Source: CAYMWF01 sp964394085 [NCBI: uncultured Gemmatimonadota bacterium]
GTDB taxonomy: Bacteria > GCA-2686955 > CAYMWF01
Direction of reading: 5' to 3'
DNA: 61,711 bases
Assembly: GCA_964394085.1 (NCBI GenBank)
Contig: CAYMWF010000019.1
Location: 12,058 to 73,768, forward strand
Shown here: in pieces, positions 35,055 through 43,535 of the stretch
Layout: each line of letters opens with the position of its first letter
How positions within the stretch are numbered: position 1 is the stretch's first letter
The notes under the pieces: model-generated
What the model saw: the letters and a program-made list of their open reading frames with translations, nothing else
Database searches by the model: none
Told to the model about the DNA's origin: nothing
Position numbers and translations under genes: made by a program

Positions 35055-35921
35055 TCAAAGATCAGTCAGCCTGTCGTAAGCATCGGGGCGCCTGTCCCTG
35101 TAGAACTGCCAGACGTTCCTCACTTCGTCGATCATGTCGAGATCGAGATCGGCGACGACCAGCTCGTCCTCGTCCTCGCTCCCCACCGCCAGCAGGTTGC
35201 CGCGCGGGTCGGCGAAGTAGCTCGATCCGTAGAACTTCCCTATGTTCCACGGCGGTTCCGTCCCGACCCGGTTTATGGCGCCGATGAAGTATCCGTTCGC
35301 CACCGCGTGCGCCGGCTGCTCGAGCTTCCACAGGTATTGCGAGAGGCCGGCCACCGTGGCCGACGGGTTGTACACCACCTCGGCTCCGTTAAGCCCGAGT
35401 ATGCGCGCCCCCTCGGGGAAGTGCCTGTCGTAGCAGATATAAACGCCGACCCTGGCATATTTCGTGTCGAATACGGGGTATCCCGTGTTGCCCGGCCTGA
35501 AAAAGAACTTTTCCCAGAAGCCGGATGTATGCGGGATATGGGTTTTGCGGTATTTCCCCAGGTATTCGCCGCCGGCGTCGATCACGGCCGCTGTATTGTA
35601 GAAGAAACCCGGGCCGTCCTTCTCGAATACGGAAACCACGATCACCATGTCGTGCTTCCGCGCCGCTTCCTGCATCATTTCGGTGGATGGGCCGGGGACG
35701 GTTTCGGCGAAATCGTACCAGGCCGGATCCTGGCTCGGGCAGAAGTAAGGGCCATTGTATATTTCCTGGGTGCAGAGGATCTTGACTCCCTCCGCCCCCG
35801 CTTTTTCTATCAGTGGAAGATGCTTTTCCACCATCCCCTGCTTTATTTCATCGAAAGTCCCGGTGCCCGCGTCCACCGCGTTCGCGCACTGTATCAATCC
35901 CGATCTGACTATTCTGGGCAT
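35055..35921 (-). CDS. Beta-ureidopropionase / N-carbamoyl hydrolase (nitrilase superfamily)
   Basis: A 288-residue member of the nitrilase superfamily, with the catalytic triad Glu53 (TQEIYNGPYF), Lys126 (YRKTHIPH) and Cys163 (YICYDRHFPEG). The QEIYNGPYFCPSQDP and HTSGFWEKFFFRPG phrases are those of beta-alanine synthases and N-carbamoylputrescine amidases; the neighbours decide for the former. It releases beta-alanine, CO2 and ammonia from N-carbamoyl-beta-alanine. It is the first gene of the pyrimidine operon; its promoter should lie within 35922-36160, where I see no clear box. Confidence 0.92.
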   Translation of the reverse strand: MPRIVRSGLIQCANAVDAGTGTFDEIKQGMVEKHLPLIEKAGAEGVKILCTQEIYNGPYFCPSQDPAWYDFAETVPGPSTEMMQEAARKHDMVIVVSVFEKDGPGFFYNTAAVIDAGGEYLGKYRKTHIPHTSGFWEKFFFRPGNTGYPVFDTKYARVGVYICYDRHFPEGARILGLNGAEVVYNPSATVAGLSQYLWKLEQPAHAVANGYFIGAINRVGTEPPWNIGKFYGSSYFADPRGNLLAVGSEDEDELVVADLDLDMIDEVRNVWQFYRDRRPDAYDRLTDL

Positions 35922-36161
35922 ACTTCACCCCCCTGGATGCTGTTCTCGTTTCCCGGTTCGTCGACAACTCGGATACGGCGCACTCGAACGCCGCTAAAAC
36001 CATTATTGAGGAAAACATACCGGGAGCCGCCCCGCCAGACAAGCGGAAACTTGACGCATACCCTCCTCGAAACGCTCTAAAAACCGGTGAGTTCAACCGT
36101 TCGGCACATAGGGGAGATAATGGGTGGAAAATGAGACAAATGCAGCTATGCGGCATAAATG

Positions 36162-36273
36162 TTACCGATCGGTAATATTCATGCTTAAAATGCTTGTGTT
36201 TAATAAAATGTTACCGATCGGTAATGTTTTTCTTGACAGATACTTCATGGCATGAGATATTCCCGATCGGTAA
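36162..36273 (+). promoter_or_regulatory. hipBA promoter with three palindromic operators
   Basis: Three copies of a palindrome lie upstream of hipB: TTACCGATCGGTAA at 36162-36175 and 36211-36224, and an imperfect TTCCCGATCGGTAA at 36260-36273, two bases before the hipB ATG. TTGACA at 36233-36238 and GATATT at 36256-36261 (17-base spacer) form the likely promoter between operators 2 and 3. The arrangement fits autorepression by HipB with cooperative looping by multiple sites. Confidence 0.8.
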
Positions 36274-36274
36274 C

Positions 36275-36514
36275 ATGAATACTAAAAATCCAGAGCAGCT
36301 TGGTGCCGCTATTCGCGCGAGGCGCAAGCAGTTGAAGGTTACCCAGAAAGATCTGGCGATGACCTGCGGTACGGGTTTGCGCTTTATTGTTGATCTTGAG
36401 AAGGGCAAACCGAGCTGCCAAATCGGAAAAATCTTACAGGTTCTCCAAGCCCTGGGGCTCAAACTCCAGATCAACAATCCTTGCGATGGCACCGACCAAG
36501 ACGACAAGTCGTGA
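36275..36514 (+). CDS. hipB: HipB-type antitoxin / transcriptional repressor
   Basis: A 79-residue HTH protein of the Cro/CI (XRE) type: LGAAIRARRKQLKVTQKDLAMTCGTGLRFIVDLEKGKPSCQIGKILQVLQALGL carries the five-helix fold, with the second and third helices (TQKDLAM, GLRFIVDLE) reading the operator. The ATG at 36275 follows an operator copy, so no strong ribosome site is visible. Its TGA overlaps the hipA GTG (GTGA). It neutralises HipA and represses the operon. Confidence 0.9.
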   Translation: MNTKNPEQLGAAIRARRKQLKVTQKDLAMTCGTGLRFIVDLEKGKPSCQIGKILQVLQALGLKLQINNPCDGTDQDDKS

Positions 36515-37767
36515 ATAACTTAATCGTTTATTTGAACGCCGAGAGAATCGGAAACCTCAAACAAGACGATAATGGCTTGCTGCGATTTTCCTACGATCAG
36601 ACATGGCTCGAAAAACCAGGCGCCATACCCCTCTCCCGTTCGCTGCCTCTCCAAAGCGAGGCGTTTTCAGGAAAAAAAGCCCGACCTTTCTTTGCCGGCA
36701 TACTGCCTGAAGAGGCGCCACGAAAAAAGATAGCAGAGATACTCGGAATAAGTGACACCAACGACTTCGTTTTGTTAGCGAGGTTGGGAGGCGAGTGTGC
36801 AGGCGCTGTCAGCCTCCTTCCCGAAGGCATTAGACCGGCAAAGCCGAAAAATATCCGACATCGCGAACTGACCGAATCGGAGTTGCGAAAAATCATAGCC
36901 GAGTTACCCAATCGTCCCCTTATGGTCGGAACGGATGGACTGCGACTCTCACTCGCCGGTGCGCAGGACAAATTGCCCGTTATCGTTCGTAATAACGGAA
37001 TATGTCTGCCTCTTGGCGATACTCCCAGCACTCACATCCTGAAACCGGAACCAGATCGTTTTCCGGGACTGGCCATCAATGAGATCTTCTGTATGACTCT
37101 GGCGCAGGCTACCGGCTTAAACGTGCCTGATACAGAATACCGTCTGATAGGAAAGAAATCCTGCATTATAGTTCAAAGATATGACAGAGCGACTGATGAA
37201 GACGGTAATACGGCCCGACTCCACCAGGAGGACTTCTGCCAGGCGCTGGGATTTCCGCCGGAGCGAAAGTACCAGGCAGAGGGAGGTCCGACGCTTGGCG
37301 ACTGTATTTCGTTGCTTCGAGACTGGTCCTCTGCGCCTGTTATTGATATTCCCAACTTTATCCAGGGTCTGATCTTTAATGTGTTGATCGGAAATGCCGA
37401 TGCTCACGGCAAGAACCATTCGATATTGTATTTCGGTAACGATCGAAGGCTGTCTCCTTATTATGATATTGTCTCCACCCTTGCCTGGTCTAATCTCTCC
37501 AGGAATCTCGCGATGAAAATCGGCGGTTGCGAATCAGTTAACGCGTTCACGATTGGTGACTGGAAGAAAATGGCAAAGAAGGCCGGTCTTGGTTGGCCGA
37601 TGATACGAGAAAGAATGGCGGAAAGCTGCGACACTGTATTGAACGAACTTGGCGAGGTCCGGGCACAGACCAGAGAATACGGTGAAGCTATGGTCACACT
37701 ACTCCATGAAACCATAAAAGACCGGGCGACCAGAATGCTTAAAGCTCTTTCCGAGCAAAATTATTAA
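36511..37767 (+). CDS. hipA: HipA-type serine/threonine kinase toxin
   Basis: A 418-residue HipA-family kinase, apparently intact. The N-terminal subdomain (VYLNAERIG, then PLSRSLPL and FAGILPE) is typical. The ATP-binding loop lies near SLAGAQDKLPVI; catalytic Asp297 is in GNADAHGKNHSILY and the metal-binding Asp319 in PYYDIVST. HipA toxins phosphorylate aminoacyl-tRNA synthetases such as GltX, causing growth arrest. The start is a GTG overlapping the hipB stop, so the two proteins are coupled. It marks the left edge of the plus-strand accessory region. Confidence 0.92.
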   Translation: MNNLIVYLNAERIGNLKQDDNGLLRFSYDQTWLEKPGAIPLSRSLPLQSEAFSGKKARPFFAGILPEEAPRKKIAEILGISDTNDFVLLARLGGECAGAVSLLPEGIRPAKPKNIRHRELTESELRKIIAELPNRPLMVGTDGLRLSLAGAQDKLPVIVRNNGICLPLGDTPSTHILKPEPDRFPGLAINEIFCMTLAQATGLNVPDTEYRLIGKKSCIIVQRYDRATDEDGNTARLHQEDFCQALGFPPERKYQAEGGPTLGDCISLLRDWSSAPVIDIPNFIQGLIFNVLIGNADAHGKNHSILYFGNDRRLSPYYDIVSTLAWSNLSRNLAMKIGGCESVNAFTIGDWKKMAKKAGLGWPMIRERMAESCDTVLNELGEVRAQTREYGEAMVTLLHETIKDRATRMLKALSEQNY

Positions 37768-37775
37768 CCGGACCA

Positions 37776-37940
37776 TAGGATTCAGCCGATTCGCTGATTC
37801 GCGGTTGATTTCGTCGTTGAGCCTCACTTTCGCGCCCGTCGCTACGCTGCTTGTCGCATTGGGTCTCTGGAACCTTGATCCGAATCTGGAGGAGGCGACC
37901 CGGGTCGTGACCAGGCCGAGGCTGGATTCAGGTAGACGGG
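37776..37940 (+). pseudogene. Remnant of an ABC transporter permease gene
   Basis: The spacer after hipA translates, in the frame starting about 37776, to FADSRLISSLSLTFAPVATL followed by LVALGLWNLDPNLEEATRV. This matches the loop region of binding-protein-dependent ABC permeases (a TLLTALGLRxIDPSLEEAA type sequence just before the conserved EAA-loop). Neither the start nor the remaining membrane segments are present, and no ribosome site is seen. It is a short gene fragment, judged by eye. Confidence 0.45.
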
Positions 37941-38028
37941 AAGGAGATGATCGGACACATTTTCCTCCATTTAGGCGATGATTCTGGATTGAAGGAGAAG
38001 AAACCGGAATAATCGAGGAATAATCGGA

Positions 38029-38493
38029 ATGACGCGGAAGAAGGATAAACGCACGGGCCCGAAGAAACGCAAGCTCAAAGGGCGCGAGCGCCGGCTTGCC
38101 CTCGCTCCGGAATGGGTTACCTCATACAGAGGCAAGCGGCGCAATATTATCAAGCGCTACCGTAAGATGTTCGGCGTTGACTGGGAATGCGCGATAGCAG
38201 AGCTTGAGGAACTGGGAATCTCCCATGACTCCAGCTATCTTGTCGAACTGAGGAAGACAATTGCTGCTCAATCCCGATCCGGGAAGCGCCAGAGCCCAAT
38301 CGCGCGGTGGGAGTTTAACGTCTACCATGGGATTGAAGCCGATAGCGATGAGCATTTCGCATATATCGCCGGATACACATCCGGCGGAGCTCCGTTCGGC
38401 GTCACATGGGAAGAATGGGAAGAACTTGAAGCTTGTGAACATGAAGAGCACTGCGAACAATCGCTTCCGCCCGGCGCTTCGCGACGCCGCTGA
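38029..38493 (+). CDS. Hypothetical protein with basic N-terminus
   Basis: A 154-residue soluble protein. The first 45 residues are very basic (MTRKKDKRTGPKKRKLKGRE and onward), which suggests nucleic acid binding; the middle is mixed (FGVDWECAIAELEELGI) and the end acidic (TWEEWEELEACEHEEH). No family recognised. The ATG follows GGA at short distance; GAGG lies further upstream. It follows the ABC permease remnant and precedes a methyltransferase gene by about 47 bases. Confidence 0.55.
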   Translation: MTRKKDKRTGPKKRKLKGRERRLALAPEWVTSYRGKRRNIIKRYRKMFGVDWECAIAELEELGISHDSSYLVELRKTIAAQSRSGKRQSPIARWEFNVYHGIEADSDEHFAYIAGYTSGGAPFGVTWEEWEELEACEHEEHCEQSLPPGASRRR

Positions 38494-38518
38494 TTACCAA
38501 CACGCTCTCCATGCAAAG

Positions 38519-38570
38519 CACTCACGCTGTGGAAATGCAAATGAAACTGAACAGGATTGAATTTTTATTG
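38519..38570 (+). repeat. 52-bp repeat, copy 1
   Basis: Positions 38519-38570 align without gaps to 44826-44877 at about 40 of 52 identical bases. This copy spans the leader and first codons of the methyltransferase gene at 38541 (MKLNRIEFLL). See the remnant at 44826. Confidence 0.65.
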
Positions 38571-39149
38571 ATGAACAATCCAATTCGCACATTTATCCAG
38601 GAAAGATACGAACTACCATTATTAACCAAAGGCCTTGCAACGAGAAAATATGATTCTGTTTTAGAAATCGGATGCGGAAACGGCCATGGGACAAAACTAA
38701 TCAGAAAATACTTTGATATTCACAATTTGACGGCAATCGATCTCGATGAAAAAATGATAGCAATTGCAAAAGAAAAAGATCCGGATTCATCAACAATATA
38801 TACCGTTATGGATGCGTCAAACTTGACTTTTCCGGATCAATCATTTGATGCGATATTTGATTTCGGTATCATACATCACATTCCAAACTGGAAGGATTGT
38901 ATCAATGAATTGAAAAGAGTGCTGATGAAGGACGGAAAACTGATTTTAGAAGATCTCTCTTCGGATACCTTTACCGGATTCCCCGGTTTTCTATGGAAAT
39001 CAATGCTTCTGCATCCGTATGAACATATGTATTCCACAAAAGAGTTTATTCAACATCTGGAAAAATCGGGATTCGCGATCGATTATTTTAAGGAGTCGAA
39101 CCCCCTTGGGATGATTAAACACTTCTCCTTGGCGGCGAGTTTAAGGTAA
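38541..39149 (+). CDS. Class I SAM-dependent methyltransferase
   Basis: A 202-residue Rossmann methyltransferase with motif I VLEIGCGNGHGTKLI, motif II acidic turn LTAIDLDEKM, motif IV FDAIFDFGIIHH and post-motif RVLMKDGKLILED. The substrate cannot be told. The codons are AT-rich compared with the operons to the left. I chose the ATG at 38541 (GGAAA five bases upstream), which begins MKLNRIEF; in-frame ATGs also exist at 38511 and 38535. Confidence 0.85.
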   Translation: MKLNRIEFLLMNNPIRTFIQERYELPLLTKGLATRKYDSVLEIGCGNGHGTKLIRKYFDIHNLTAIDLDEKMIAIAKEKDPDSSTIYTVMDASNLTFPDQSFDAIFDFGIIHHIPNWKDCINELKRVLMKDGKLILEDLSSDTFTGFPGFLWKSMLLHPYEHMYSTKEFIQHLEKSGFAIDYFKESNPLGMIKHFSLAASLR

Positions 39150-39188
39150 AAAATATCCAATAAGAGCAGTCGAAATCGATCTCCTGAA

Positions 39189-39340
39189 TCAGGACGAGAA
39201 GCGAAGGTAGACATTCAACAAAATAAGCCCTGCGATCACACGGAAGCCCCCCTCGAGCCATTTACGATGCGCAGAACTGAATATATATATCAGTAGGATA
39301 TAGAGGGCATCGCAAATAGCTCGATACTGCGAATACTGAA
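39189..39340 (-). pseudogene. Possible remnant of a membrane protein gene
   Basis: On the minus strand an open frame ending at 39189 reads RAICDALYILLIYIFSS, then AHRKWLEGGFRVIAGLILL and NVYLRFSS. It has two hydrophobic stretches separated by a basic turn and looks like the C-terminus of a small membrane protein. Its upstream part runs into the antisense of the SDR gene and there is no start signal, so it is more likely a fragment than a gene. Weak evidence. Confidence 0.25.
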
Positions 39341-39352
39341 GGAATGTGGAAA

Positions 39353-40072
39353 ATGCGAGACAAAGGTATTGCGATAATTACCGGAGCAAGCAGGGGTATC
39401 GGATATTGCTTATCCAAAGGACTGGCTGCTGACGGCTATAAAGTCATACTGATCGCCCGGAATCAAAAAAGGCTGCAAATGGTTGAAGAGGAGATATCGG
39501 GCCTTGTCAATCCCGAAGTAAAACCGGAGTGTCTGCCGCTGGATGTTACGGATCACAAAGCTGTGGCAGAGGCGATTAGTCGTATTGCAGCGAAGCCCGA
39601 CCCGATTGAGATACTCGTGAACAACGCCGGTATATGGATCGACGGAACGCTTGACGAATCCCCTGAGAACTTCGCCGGGCTCCTGAATACGAATCTCGTA
39701 TCTCCATTCGTATTCATGAAAGAAGTCGGCAGGGAAATGAAAAAGAACGGGAGAGGATATATTTTCAACATATCTTCCAGGTCCGGAAAATACGGGTTCC
39801 CCGGCGGTGGATTGTATTCTTCTTCAAAATTCGGATTGGTGGGATTGAGCGAGTCGCTGTACCGTGAATTCGCCGGGTGCGGGATAAAGGTAACATCCAT
39901 ATGTCCCGGCTGGGTGAATACCGAGATGGCATTCGAGGCGAATACACCCCTGACGGAGAAAGAGATGATACAGCCTTCAGACATACTTGATTCAATCAGA
40001 TTTTTGCTCGGATTATCACAGTCTGCATGTATTCGTGAACTGGTGATGGAATCTTCAAAAAGTGTATTATGA
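39353..40072 (+). CDS. Short-chain dehydrogenase/reductase
   Basis: A 239-residue classical SDR: cofactor loop IITGASRGIGYCLSKGLA (residues about 8-25), DVTD, VNNAGIW, catalytic Ser in NISSRSG, YSSSK with the Tyr and Lys, and ICPGWVNTEM. The basic residues after the second strand (IARNQKR) suggest NADPH. The start at 39353 has AAGGA nine bases upstream; another ATG three codons earlier is too near it. Substrate unknown. Twenty-three bases separate it from the next gene. Confidence 0.88.
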   Translation: MRDKGIAIITGASRGIGYCLSKGLAADGYKVILIARNQKRLQMVEEEISGLVNPEVKPECLPLDVTDHKAVAEAISRIAAKPDPIEILVNNAGIWIDGTLDESPENFAGLLNTNLVSPFVFMKEVGREMKKNGRGYIFNISSRSGKYGFPGGGLYSSSKFGLVGLSESLYREFAGCGIKVTSICPGWVNTEMAFEANTPLTEKEMIQPSDILDSIRFLLGLSQSACIRELVMESSKSVL

Positions 40073-40095
40073 ACAGAAGCGTTAGTGAGAGATAA

Positions 40096-40497
40096 ATGAA
40101 ATTCTATGTCGCGTCCTTTGTGGGGGAGCGGGAGCGGACACGACAGATCCAGGCTGAGCTGCGCCGGCGTGGCCATGAGATCACGATTGATTGGACTTCC
40201 TTCCCCGGAGTTCCCTCGCAGGAGCGCAACGACAGGCCTGACGAGGTCCGGATGATCGCCGAGCGCGACCTGGAGGGGATCCAGGCGGCAGATGTTTTCG
40301 TGCTGGTCGCAGGTGTTGCAGACGGGCGAGCGAAATACGCCGAACTGGGTGCCGCCATCATGTCCGCCGCCCGGAACGGGAGGCCCAGGATCTACATAAT
40401 AGGGGACCGCCCCGTGCATTCTGTTTTCTTCTTCCACCCGACCGTGACACGAGTGAGCTCGATTGACGAAGTGCTGGCAAACTTGGAAAAAGGCTGA
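40096..40497 (+). CDS. Nucleoside 2-deoxyribosyltransferase-like protein
   Basis: A 133-residue protein of the nucleoside deoxyribosyltransferase/TIR-like fold group. MKFYVASFVGERERTRQIQAELRRRGHEITIDWT is the usual first strand and helix, MIAERDLEGIQAADVFVLVAG the second, and AKYAELGAAIMSAARNGRPRIYIIGD carries the glutamate expected as nucleophile (about residue 85). Related proteins cleave or transfer N-ribosyl bonds in nucleosides or nucleotides. The actual substrate is unknown. It closely follows the SDR gene. Confidence 0.7.
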   Translation: MKFYVASFVGERERTRQIQAELRRRGHEITIDWTSFPGVPSQERNDRPDEVRMIAERDLEGIQAADVFVLVAGVADGRAKYAELGAAIMSAARNGRPRIYIIGDRPVHSVFFFHPTVTRVSSIDEVLANLEKG

Positions 40498-40982
40498 CGC
40501 GAACACGGTTTGATATACAGTCGTTATATTTACTGGAAAGCTCTCTGGGACAAGACCTTGAAGGAACCATCCCCTGCCCCTGCTCCGATGGCGCTGCTTG
40601 AGTTTCCAGGCTCTTCCGGTAACAGAATGTGGCTTCTTGATGGACTGGAACCATCCCCTGGGGGAGCCTGTACGCGACTCCATTATGACGCGATGCGCAG
40701 ACGCGACGCCTTGCGTCATACTGTGCTGCTTTCCTTATTGCAAGTCGGTGGGACGGGGGTGGATTCATCAGCGTTTACGAAGAAATAACTTGAAAGAAGG
40801 ATTAAAACGAGAGAGCATCAACGGTGTGGGTGTTTTACTTCCAGATCGTTGCGTGTTCTATTTTTTTCAACCGTCATTTCCAGAACACAACATCGATCCC
40901 GCGCTGTCGTTCTAAACAGCCTGTCCTGCGGAATGTATATCGATTTGTAATATAGAAGATTGTGGACCAGGGTCGAGTTTCC
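40498..40982. other. 485-base spacer without a recognised gene
   Basis: The sequence GGAACCATCCCCTG appears twice (about 40564 and 40648), otherwise nothing stands out. Short open frames on both strands have no ribosome site or family resemblance. It probably contains decayed gene material and the promoter of the following membrane protein. Confidence 0.4.
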
Positions 40983-42968
40983 ATGAATTTAATGAAACTG
41001 ATAGAATCGTTTCTTTTAATTATTCTATTCGCCGTTATCGTTCTAATGCAAAACGGCCAGGCTCTCGAGAGCAACTTTACGATTGATGATTATCACAGGA
41101 TTGGACGAAAGTATGAACACGTTCGAATGGTGCAGCATATCATCCTTCATGTGATAGCACTGCCTCTGTTCGGCCAGAACTATATCGGTTATCGCTGTAT
41201 ATGCCTGTTGTTTCATACGCTTAACGGTTTTCTCATATCTCAGCTCTTCGTTCTCCTGTTCGAGACCTTTAATATACGGACTATTTCGAGGTTTTATGTA
41301 CGCTCCGGTGCTGTTCTGACAGGAATTATCTTTCTCACCTTCAGCAGCGGAGCCCCTTCCTATATCTCTGCATTGTCATATCTGGTGCTCGATTTTTTCT
41401 CCCTTTGTACACTCATTTTTACTTTACTCTTCCTGCAAAAAGGGAAGTTCCCTTTCTGGATTGCAGCATTATCCGCTTTTCTGATTTCTCTCTACTCAAA
41501 CCGATTTGCTACCGCCCTTCCGGTCATTATATTCCTCCTGGAGATAAGCTCAAAACACGGAAGACGGAATTGCATGACCCTCCGCTACATGCTTCTGGCT
41601 GGTGTCATGCTTTTTTCGCCATTAACATATGGGGACTTTCGCACTTTTTTCAGTCAAGAAATGGATCATGAGATTTTCCCTCAGATTCTGGATATTCCCT
41701 GGTATTTATCTATCGCCATCGTAGCTTTCTGGGGGAAATATCTATCCGGCATTCCATTGTCGGCATCAATAGCCGGACTTGTAATATTGTGCCTGGCAAC
41801 CGGATATTATATCAAGTTAACAATCAGGCATCGTAATACCGGGGGACTTTTCAAGGTAATTGCAATTTATTTCATAATATGGAATGGGTTGATTTACATG
41901 ATGTCCATTTCGCTTCATCCTTTCTGGTCTTTATGGAGATATTATTACAACTCGATCGGTTTATCTGTCACGGCAGGAGTCCTCCTTGTCTTTTTATTGA
42001 GCAACGGTGTTAAATTTTTCCATATCCCGAGATTTCTACTTCTTCTTCTGACGTTAATCGTTCTGCATAAGGCCTTGATGCTGGGACACCCGAAATACAT
42101 TAATGGTTACTATAATCTATCGAAATTATTGATGGGTACTTACGAGCTTCCACATCCGGATCTCTGGACTTCGGATGACATTTGTCAGGATCTTGAGCAT
42201 CCAACGCGCGAGGATATTGAGGTTCTGCTGCTCACATCTACCGATTTAACATGCATGAACCTCAGAAATGTCAATATCTCCGGCCTTGATTTGAATTCGG
42301 TTGATTTCAGCGGATCCAACTTGATTGCGACGGATCTCATTTCATGCAGTTTGAAGAATGCCGTTTTCTCCGGGGCTTGTTTGATGTGGGCGGATTTGAC
42401 TGAAGCGGATTTAAGCGGTGCGATCCTGGAAAATGTCGTTCTTTCCGGTGCTATCGTAAAGGGTGCTGACTTCCGGGGAGCGATTTTCAGGCGGACGAAG
42501 CTCTGTGGCGTTGAGTTCGGTGAAGCGAATCTGGGAACGCTGTTTATACTTGATGATGTCGACTTGAGTTACACTTCGCTGACCGGGGTCGATCTGGGTG
42601 GGAGAGACCTGACGGATACGAAACTCCGTGGTGCGGTCATGCGGCAAGCAGGATTAAATGGTGTGAAGCTCGTCGGGACTGATCTCACCGGAGTTGATAT
42701 GTTCGAAGCCAGTCTGGTCGGCGCTGATCTGCATAAGGCGAATCTCCAAGGTGCTATCCTGACTCACGCGAATCTTACCAATGCGAATTTAAGTGATTCC
42801 GACCTGGAATATGCAACATTGAGAGGTGCGGATCTAAGTGGAACAAACTTGATGAATGCAAATCTCAGAAATGCAGACCTTCGGGGTGCAATGACGATAA
42901 ATGCGCAGTTCGAGGGCGCCGATCTCAGAGATGCCCTGCTCGATCGACCGATTAGCGAAATCCCCTGA
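40983..42968 (+). CDS. Multi-spanning membrane protein with C-terminal pentapeptide repeats
   Basis: A 661-residue protein. Residues about 1-390 hold roughly ten membrane segments; the early loop with ESNFTIDDYHRIGRKYEHVR and the membrane pattern recall GT39/PMT-like or DUF-type sugar transferases, but the acidic active-site motif is weak. Residues about 415-655 form a right-handed pentapeptide-repeat helix of some 45 units of the A(D/N)Lxx form, for example ADLTEADLSGAIL, ADLHKANLQGAIL and ANLRNADLRGAM. The combination of an intramembrane part with a long repeat helix is unusual. The ATG at 40983 is one of several possible starts. AT-rich codons suggest transfer from another genome. Confidence 0.75.
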   Translation: MNLMKLIESFLLIILFAVIVLMQNGQALESNFTIDDYHRIGRKYEHVRMVQHIILHVIALPLFGQNYIGYRCICLLFHTLNGFLISQLFVLLFETFNIRTISRFYVRSGAVLTGIIFLTFSSGAPSYISALSYLVLDFFSLCTLIFTLLFLQKGKFPFWIAALSAFLISLYSNRFATALPVIIFLLEISSKHGRRNCMTLRYMLLAGVMLFSPLTYGDFRTFFSQEMDHEIFPQILDIPWYLSIAIVAFWGKYLSGIPLSASIAGLVILCLATGYYIKLTIRHRNTGGLFKVIAIYFIIWNGLIYMMSISLHPFWSLWRYYYNSIGLSVTAGVLLVFLLSNGVKFFHIPRFLLLLLTLIVLHKALMLGHPKYINGYYNLSKLLMGTYELPHPDLWTSDDICQDLEHPTREDIEVLLLTSTDLTCMNLRNVNISGLDLNSVDFSGSNLIATDLISCSLKNAVFSGACLMWADLTEADLSGAILENVVLSGAIVKGADFRGAIFRRTKLCGVEFGEANLGTLFILDDVDLSYTSLTGVDLGGRDLTDTKLRGAVMRQAGLNGVKLVGTDLTGVDMFEASLVGADLHKANLQGAILTHANLTNANLSDSDLEYATLRGADLSGTNLMNANLRNADLRGAMTINAQFEGADLRDALLDRPISEIP

Positions 42969-43040
42969 CAGGAGCCTGAAGAACTTAAACCCGGTTGGCG
43001 GAACCCCGGAACCGGATCAAAAGCCGCTCGGAGACTAAAC

Positions 43041-43535
43041 ATGATACGCGAAATGACAGAAGATGAGTTCGTGGCCGAGTTCTTCGATGAGTTCGCCGAT
43101 CTTGAGTGCGGGCGCCATTTCCACGCCGACATCCCCCAGCATGTGGAGTGGGTTAGAAGGCGGATTTCTATTCACTACTTCAGCGGCGGAAGGTTCTACG
43201 TGCACCTCCTTGGGGACGGCACACCCACCGGGTTCGCCGCGGTTCTTCTGGATCCAGGTCTCGATGGCGACAATTGCTTCGGGCGCAAGGCCGATTTGCT
43301 GGATATCGTAATTCGGGAAGAGCATCGGGACCGGGGGTACGGCCGTGAACTACTGGACCGCGTCGAGTTTGAGGTGCGAACCGCGGGAGCATACTGTTTA
43401 TACGTTTCAACATACGCAGGCAATGACGACTCCATGACCTTCTATATCAACCGTGGATTTGTGCCCGTCGCCCTGCATCCGGATGTAAACGGTCCTGACG
43501 ACGATGGCGAGGTCTATCTCCGCAAGATACTGTAG
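43041..43535 (+). CDS. GNAT-family N-acetyltransferase
   Basis: A 164-residue GNAT. The acetyl-CoA site is LLDIVIREEHRDRGYGRELLDRVEFEV (V-x-x-x-x-R-x-x-G-x-G/A) and the C-terminal NDDSMTFYINRGFVPV is the usual strand-bulge region. GGAG stands eight bases before the ATG. The acceptor is unknown; similar proteins modify antibiotics, amino acids or protein N-termini. Confidence 0.85.
   Translation: MIREMTEDEFVAEFFDEFADLECGRHFHADIPQHVEWVRRRISIHYFSGGRFYVHLLGDGTPTGFAAVLLDPGLDGDNCFGRKADLLDIVIREEHRDRGYGRELLDRVEFEVRTAGAYCLYVSTYAGNDDSMTFYINRGFVPVALHPDVNGPDDDGEVYLRKIL

Noticed and set aside
40510-40788. A 92-codon plus-strand frame in the spacer before the pentapeptide protein
   Set aside because: No start signal, no family resemblance, and equally long frames exist on the other strand.
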